A stretch of 9,428 bases of DNA from an uncultured Clostridia bacterium. GTDB lineage: Bacteria > Bacillota > Clostridia > Oscillospirales > UBA644. Position 1 is the stretch's first letter. Each line of letters starts with the position of its first letter. The stretch is taken from NCBI GenBank assembly GCA_904502105.1, contig CAJGDF010000053.1:1-9428 (forward strand). The letters run 5' to 3'. This document shows, piece after piece, positions 5,984 through 9,428 of the stretch. Made by a program: the position numbers and the translations under genes. The notes beneath the pieces were generated by a model that searched no databases, had not been told where the DNA came from, and saw only the letters and a program-made list of their open reading frames with translations.

Positions 5984-7396
5984 CTAATCAAAAAGATAGG
6001 CTTTTTGCTCTCTTCCGGGGATAAGATTTTTACCATCCGTAAATCCCTCAGGTCGACCGATAAGTTCTTTTATAAGACAAGATCTTAAATAATTTACTCT
6101 ATCAGTATAAATCTCATCGGAAATTGCATTATGAAGTTCAGTCGGATCATTATCAAGATCAAAATATTGTTCTTCACCCGATTGAGTGAGCCAAATAAAT
6201 TTATCATGCTCAGTTACAATATAATGATTTCCAATAGATCCACCGCTATGTTCCCCGTGAATATATTCACGTTTAAAATCATTTGAAAGAATGTTTTTAC
6301 CGTCTACAGTATCGGGTATATCTGCATCAACAGCGGAAAGGATCGTTGGCATAATATCTCTGAGCTCGCAAACAGTATGACATACGCCGCTTTTGTTTAC
6401 GCCAGCCCCAGAAACAATCAACGGAATATTAGCAGATCCTTCATAAGCTCGACTCTTTCTGTACGTGTTATGATCAAACAGTAATTCGCCGTGATCAGAG
6501 ACAAATATTATCAGAGTATTATATAAAACATTTTCAAAAATAAGTCCGTCAAGAAGTCTGCCTATTTGATTATCAAGATGTGAAATACACGCATAGTATC
6601 CGATCATGGCTCTTCGGCGCTGGTCTGGATCACAACAGCCCTCAGGAGAATCGTAATATACGGATGAAGCACCCATAGGTTTTGCCCAATCACCAATGAC
6701 AGGTTCACGAAGATCCTTGTTTTCATACATATCCCAGAATGCTTGAGGGGCATCATAAGGTGCATGGGGACGAACATAAGAGGCCATCAAAAAAAACGGT
6801 TTATCCCGGTCTCTTCTACGTAAAAAATCAAGACATCGAGATGTTACCCAATTCGTAGGATGATATTTTTCGTCGTACATCCATGGACGTGCAAGCCAAG
6901 AATTACACTCTATGCCTGTATCTGTTATATCAACTTCGTGTCCGAGTTCGTTTTTCAGCCACCATAAATAATCATCTGCAACCTTTTGATTTTCATAGTA
7001 TGGACGTTCAGAATTACGGTAATAGTGAAGATAACCGTCATGAAGCTCGATATTCTCAAAGCCGAGAGAATTGCGAAGTGGATGAACATGCATCTTACCT
7101 ATGCACTGTGTTTGATAACCTGCCTTAGTCATTTCACCCGCAAGAGTATGTTTATAATCCCAACGAATACCGTCGCGATAACCTACCCTGCCCGTGTGTT
7201 CCTGAGACATGCCTGTAAGCAACGCTGCTCTTGCGGCAATACAAGAAGGACATGCGCTGTATGCATTATCAAAACGAATTCCGTTAAGTGCAAGAGAATC
7301 AAGATAAGGTGTTTTAACATCAGGATGTCCTGAAATACCGAGACAGTCACCTCTCATTTCATCGCAAACAATAAGGAGAACATTTTTCTTTTCCAT
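5984..7396 (-). CDS. Cytosolic sulfatase of the formylglycine-dependent type
   Basis: This 470-residue sulfatase (alkaline phosphatase superfamily) removes sulfate from sulfate esters using a formylglycine made from an active-site cysteine. Visible site residues are D12-E13 in LIVCDEMRGD, PSCIAAR (C52 as formylglycine site, R56), GKMH (K101, H103), PHAPY (H211), SDHGE (D301, H302) and K314. The signature is C-x-A-x-R, not the commoner C-x-P-x-R. Radical SAM maturases of the anSME type are known to accept alanine there, but none is encoded here. There is no signal peptide, so it should act on imported substrates. Substrate is unknown; a phosphonate- or phosphate-ester hydrolase is possible because those share the fold. 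ATG at 7396 has GGAG seven bases upstream. Only about 21 bases separate it from the terminator after the 3D gene. Confidence 0.92.
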   Translation of the reverse strand: MEKKNVLLIVCDEMRGDCLGISGHPDVKTPYLDSLALNGIRFDNAYSACPSCIAARAALLTGMSQEHTGRVGYRDGIRWDYKHTLAGEMTKAGYQTQCIGKMHVHPLRNSLGFENIELHDGYLHYYRNSERPYYENQKVADDYLWWLKNELGHEVDITDTGIECNSWLARPWMYDEKYHPTNWVTSRCLDFLRRRDRDKPFFLMASYVRPHAPYDAPQAFWDMYENKDLREPVIGDWAKPMGASSVYYDSPEGCCDPDQRRRAMIGYYACISHLDNQIGRLLDGLIFENVLYNTLIIFVSDHGELLFDHNTYRKSRAYEGSANIPLIVSGAGVNKSGVCHTVCELRDIMPTILSAVDADIPDTVDGKNILSNDFKREYIHGEHSGGSIGNHYIVTEHDKFIWLTQSGEEQYFDLDNDPTELHNAISDEIYTDRVNYLRSCLIKELIGRPEGFTDGKNLIPGREQKAYLFD

Positions 7397-7410
7397 ATAT
7401 AAACTCCATT

Positions 7411-7449
7411 AAATAAAAACCGAGAAAGAGTATCAGCTCTTTCTCGGTT
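7411..7449 (-). terminator. Strong terminator between the 3D-protein gene and the sulfatase gene
   Basis: A perfect 13-base-pair stem, AACCGAGAAAGAG (7418-7430) with CTCTTTCTCGGTT (7437-7449), has a six-base loop. On the minus strand it starts four bases after the 3D-gene stop and runs into TTTTTATTT. It sits directly before the sulfatase ribosome site, so it may also act as an attenuator for that gene. Confidence 0.9.
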
Positions 7450-7453
7450 ATGA

Positions 7454-8455
7454 CTAATTACTTTTTCCGTAAGAAATAATATAACATTTACCTGATTTAA
7501 CACCAAATGTTCTCATATCTTCAGCATTAGGCAGGAATAAGTCTATATCATTTTCTTTAATTGCTCCACCAACGTCCATAGCTGTACAATAACCGTAAAC
7601 AAAGCCATTATCAAGAACAATATAAAGTTTAGAATAAAGCGGAATAACAGAAGAGTCTACCGCAACATAGCCAACCTGAGTGGGATGACCTGTTGCCGTT
7701 ACCATACCGCCTTCTTCGATATAAGTATATGCAGTTGCATTTATATCGATAACTGTAATGTATTCAGAAGGAGGACCGTTTCTGAGATCAAGAAGATCCG
7801 TTCTGTCAACATATTTTTTTGCGGTTACAGGTTTTTTGGTAACCTTTTCGCTTATCTTTGTTGAACTAACTTCAACTCCGTCTACATATTTAACTCTGTA
7901 GGTAATTTCTTTGGTACCGTTCTGACCCTTTTCGGAATCTTTAAGTTTAACGCCTTTCCAAATAGAATATATCATGGGCATTTCAACAGTGTCAAACGGA
8001 ATGGAAACCTTTTCAACGACCTCTTTATATTCAATACGTCCAATTTCAACATATATATCTTCAAAAAGAGGAGTATCGACAGTATAACCGTTATTTATAT
8101 AGTCATCTTTTGTAATTGTAACACCTGCACGTTCAAGAAGAGAGCCGACTGTTGCATTTTCGTTAACATAGAACGGAAAGGTATAATCTTTTCTGTCCGC
8201 AGTAAGGTGTGCAAGAAAAACAACCTTATCACTAACAACAATTTTTTCAGGTTCCTTTGGTTCAACAGGATCAGTAACCTCAATTATAACATCCGGAATG
8301 GTATCGGATTGCTCATCATTATCCTCTGTTTTTGCAACAAGAACAATATCATATACAAAAAAACATGCAATAGTAAAAATAACAAAAAGAGCAACTGTAA
8401 GAATACGACCGTAAATTTTGAGATCTTTTTTGCTCATTTTTCTTTTTACTGCCAT
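7454..8455 (-). CDS. Membrane-anchored 3D/G5/DUF348 cell-wall protein (putative peptidoglycan hydrolase)
   Basis: This 333-residue protein resembles the YabE and resuscitation/stationary-phase-survival families. Order of parts: a short basic N-terminus; one membrane segment (about 17-41) as uncleaved anchor; an acidic, proline-rich spacer (about 44-72); a DUF348-like domain (about 77-138); a G5-type domain (about 140-218, with VEKVSIPFDTVE and later KKPVTAKK); and a C-terminal 3D domain (about 235-333). The three name-giving aspartates are present: VAVD (D267), AMD (D294) and IDLF (D305). 3D domains share the MltA-type double-psi barrel and are thought to cleave peptidoglycan glycans outside the cell. 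ATG at 8455-8453 was chosen because AAAGGA and GGTGA lie just upstream. An in-frame ATG at 8476 has no ribosome site. It is first behind the promoter at 8566-8594. Confidence 0.88.
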   Translation of the reverse strand: MAVKRKMSKKDLKIYGRILTVALFVIFTIACFFVYDIVLVAKTEDNDEQSDTIPDVIIEVTDPVEPKEPEKIVVSDKVVFLAHLTADRKDYTFPFYVNENATVGSLLERAGVTITKDDYINNGYTVDTPLFEDIYVEIGRIEYKEVVEKVSIPFDTVEMPMIYSIWKGVKLKDSEKGQNGTKEITYRVKYVDGVEVSSTKISEKVTKKPVTAKKYVDRTDLLDLRNGPPSEYITVIDINATAYTYIEEGGMVTATGHPTQVGYVAVDSSVIPLYSKLYIVLDNGFVYGYCTAMDVGGAIKENDIDLFLPNAEDMRTFGVKSGKCYIISYGKSN

Positions 8456-8527
8456 CAGGTCACCATCCTTTCTCATATATCAATTATATTCTTAAATAGG
8501 AATTTTATTCAGCAGAACGTGATAATT

Positions 8528-8558
8528 TGATCTGTAAAGGTGTATCACTTACATATCA
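8528..8558 (-). other. Possible 5'-end hairpin in the 3D-gene leader
   Basis: On the minus-strand transcript, TGAT, TGTAA and GTG pair with CAC, TTACA and ATCA around an ATA loop, with one mismatch and a two-base bulge (12 pairs in all). The structure would begin within about two bases of the predicted start near 8559. It lies about 75 bases before the ATG, so it would not mask the ribosome site. A role in transcript stability is inference. Confidence 0.4.
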
Positions 8559-8565
8559 TACTGAC

Positions 8566-8594
8566 ATTATACCATATTTCGGCATGTTTGTCAA
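8566..8594 (-). promoter_or_regulatory. Consensus promoter of the 3D-protein gene
   Basis: On the minus strand, TTGACA (8594-8589), a 17-base spacer and TATAAT (8571-8566) match the full consensus. TGG directly before the -10 box adds an extended -10 element. The predicted start is near 8559, leaving a leader of about 104 bases to the chosen ATG. Confidence 0.9.
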
Positions 8595-8815
8595 TACACC
8601 AAAAAATCCCACAACCAAGCGTTTTTTTAAATAAATGACATTTTGATTTTACATTTTATACACACACGAAATGTGAAGCGTAAAATTTATATCACGCAAT
8701 CGAGTCTTGAAATAGAAATTTTATCACGCATACGAACATTTTACCTGTAAAGCATAATGATTTTACATACAAATTTTCCCATAACCGCAACATTTTTCGA
8801 CACAGATACATTCAG
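8595..8815. other. AT-rich non-coding interval with short repeats
   Basis: No open frame of useful length, tRNA or riboswitch fold was recognised in these 221 bases, which lie between the NIF3 terminator and the 3D promoter. Visible structure: GATTTTACAT occurs at 8645-8654 and 8759-8768. ATCACGCA plus a nearby CGA occurs at 8691-8703 and 8723-8735, each following an A/T run. ATTTTAC (8646-8652) has its inverse GTAAAAT at 8680-8686. The repeats are too short to name a function. A small RNA or regulator site is possible but unsupported. Confidence 0.45.
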
Positions 8816-8852
8816 ATAAAACAAGAGATGCAAAGCGATTGCACCTCTTGTT
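8816..8852 (-). terminator. Terminator of the NIF3-family gene
   Basis: Fourteen-base arms (8820-8833 and 8839-8852, beginning AACAAGAG and ending CTCTTGTT) pair with a single mismatch around a five-base loop. On the minus strand TTTTAT follows. The stem overlaps the last two bases of the TAA stop codon. Confidence 0.83.
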
Positions 8853-9428
8853 AAGCAGTATATGTTTTATAAGCCGATTCACGAAAAACAGAAACATGAA
8901 CAGTGTTAAAACGTTCAAAAATCATCGTTGAAAGAACAGGAATAACCAAATATTCAGTATCAAAATGACCTGCAACAATAACGTTTAAACCTTTGTTTTT
9001 TGCATAAATATATTGATCATGTTTCATTTCACCTGTAATAAGAGTATCAGCACCTGAATCAATCGCATAATCAATATAAGACCCGCCTGAACCGCCTATT
9101 ACCGCAACTTTATTGCATAATTTACCACAATCAATATAGTTAACACTGTTTATACCTAATTTTCGAGCAGTTAATGCAACAAGATCACACAAAGAAATAT
9201 CAGTATACCCTATCCTACCGATATTTTCAGGTTCCCATATTTCTATATTTTTAAGTTCAATTGCCGAGCAAAGAACATCGTTAACACCGCCGGTTGCAGC
9301 ATCAAGATTTGTATGAGCACAAATAGCACTGATACCGTTTCGGCAAAGATCATAAACAACAGAACCTGAGAGAACCGATTTTAACGGATCAAAAATAACT
9401 GGATGATGCGAAACGATAAGTTCTGCAC
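8851..9428 (-). CDS. NIF3-family (DUF34, YbgI/YqfO-like) metal-binding protein, N-terminus outside window
   Basis: The frame is open from the stop at 8851 to the window edge, giving the last 191-192 residues. Visible family motifs, in order: SHHPVIF near the edge, AHTNLDAATGGVND, IGGSGGS, TGEMKHDQ and AGHFDTE. The histidines, aspartate and glutamate in these bind the dinuclear metal centre in known structures. Members form hexameric toroids, and their biochemical role is still debated. The HTNLD half leads straight into the IGGSGGS half, so this is the short YbgI-like form without the PII-like insert of Bacillus YqfO. A TTG at 9192 is an internal leucine codon and not a start, because the conserved motifs continue upstream of it. 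In Firmicutes these genes often follow trmK and sigA; that part is not visible here. It is transcribed toward the 3D gene but separated from it by a terminator. Confidence 0.93.
   Translation of the reverse strand, partial: AELIVSHHPVIFDPLKSVLSGSVVYDLCRNGISAICAHTNLDAATGGVNDVLCSAIELKNIEIWEPENIGRIGYTDISLCDLVALTARKLGINSVNYIDCGKLCNKVAVIGGSGGSYIDYAIDSGADTLITGEMKHDQYIYAKNKGLNVIVAGHFDTEYLVIPVLSTMIFERFNTVHVSVFRESAYKTYTA

Noticed and set aside
6986..7333. Plus-strand open frame of 115 codons
   Set aside because: It lies wholly antisense within the sulfatase gene, covering the region of its conserved active-site motifs, and has no upstream ribosome site.
8207..8530. Plus-strand open frame of 107 codons
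   Set aside because: It is antisense to the membrane-segment region of the 3D gene and its leader; the asparagine and isoleucine richness reflects AT-rich antisense.
8851..9192. Short NIF3 gene starting at TTG 9192
   Set aside because: The same frame continues upstream with HTNLD and SHHPVIF, so this TTG is an internal codon and the gene extends past the window.
1..9428. CRISPR array, insertion sequence, toxin-antitoxin pair or phage genes
   Set aside because: No regularly spaced repeats, transposase-like or phage-like frames were seen, and no small toxin-antitoxin gene pair was recognised.

Overview
The window reads as chromosomal DNA of a low-GC, anaerobic, Gram-positive bacterium, most likely class Clostridia (Bacillota). 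Evidence: strong AGGAGG-type ribosome sites, GTG starts as well as ATG, sigma-A-type promoters with exact 17-base spacers, a MecA-family adaptor, a 3D/G5 cell-wall protein, an iron-hydrogenase-like iron-sulfur protein, and a sulfatase whose active-site cysteine suits oxygen-independent maturation. The genus cannot be told from the sequence.

Layout. (a) 4136 down to 1, minus strand: a tightly packed operon from one clear promoter. In transcription order it encodes a DRTGG-domain protein, an RsbT/RsbW-like ATP-binding protein, an iron-hydrogenase-like protein with three iron-sulfur modules around an H-cluster-type domain, a second DRTGG-domain protein, a PHP-family metallophosphoesterase, cytidine deaminase, and a membrane-anchored TPR protein cut off by the window edge. 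(b) 4205-4836, plus strand: a divergent MecA-type adaptor gene with its own promoter and terminator. (c) 4858-5755, plus strand: an amidohydrolase with its own promoter. (d) 5763-5937: a tRNA-Val(GAC) gene with a consensus promoter and a strong terminator. (e) 5946-8594, minus strand: a cytosolic sulfatase downstream of a 3D/G5/DUF348 cell-wall protein. A strong terminator lies between them, and a consensus promoter precedes the 3D gene. (f) 8595-8815: AT-rich non-coding DNA with short repeats. (g) 8816-9428, minus strand: the C-terminal part of a NIF3-family protein and its terminator.

How the genes may work together. The first five genes of the operon look like a redox or hydrogen sensing and signalling module. 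The hydrogenase-like protein keeps the four H-cluster cysteines but has alanine at the proton-relay cysteine position, as described for sensory (HydS-type) iron hydrogenases. It sits among a GHKL-type ATPase, two small DRTGG ligand-binding-like proteins and a phosphoesterase. No catalytic hydrogenase subunit (NuoE/NuoF/HydA-like) is present here, so any target is elsewhere or beyond the left edge. This module is the most interesting part of the window. The other genes are recognisable household or accessory functions.
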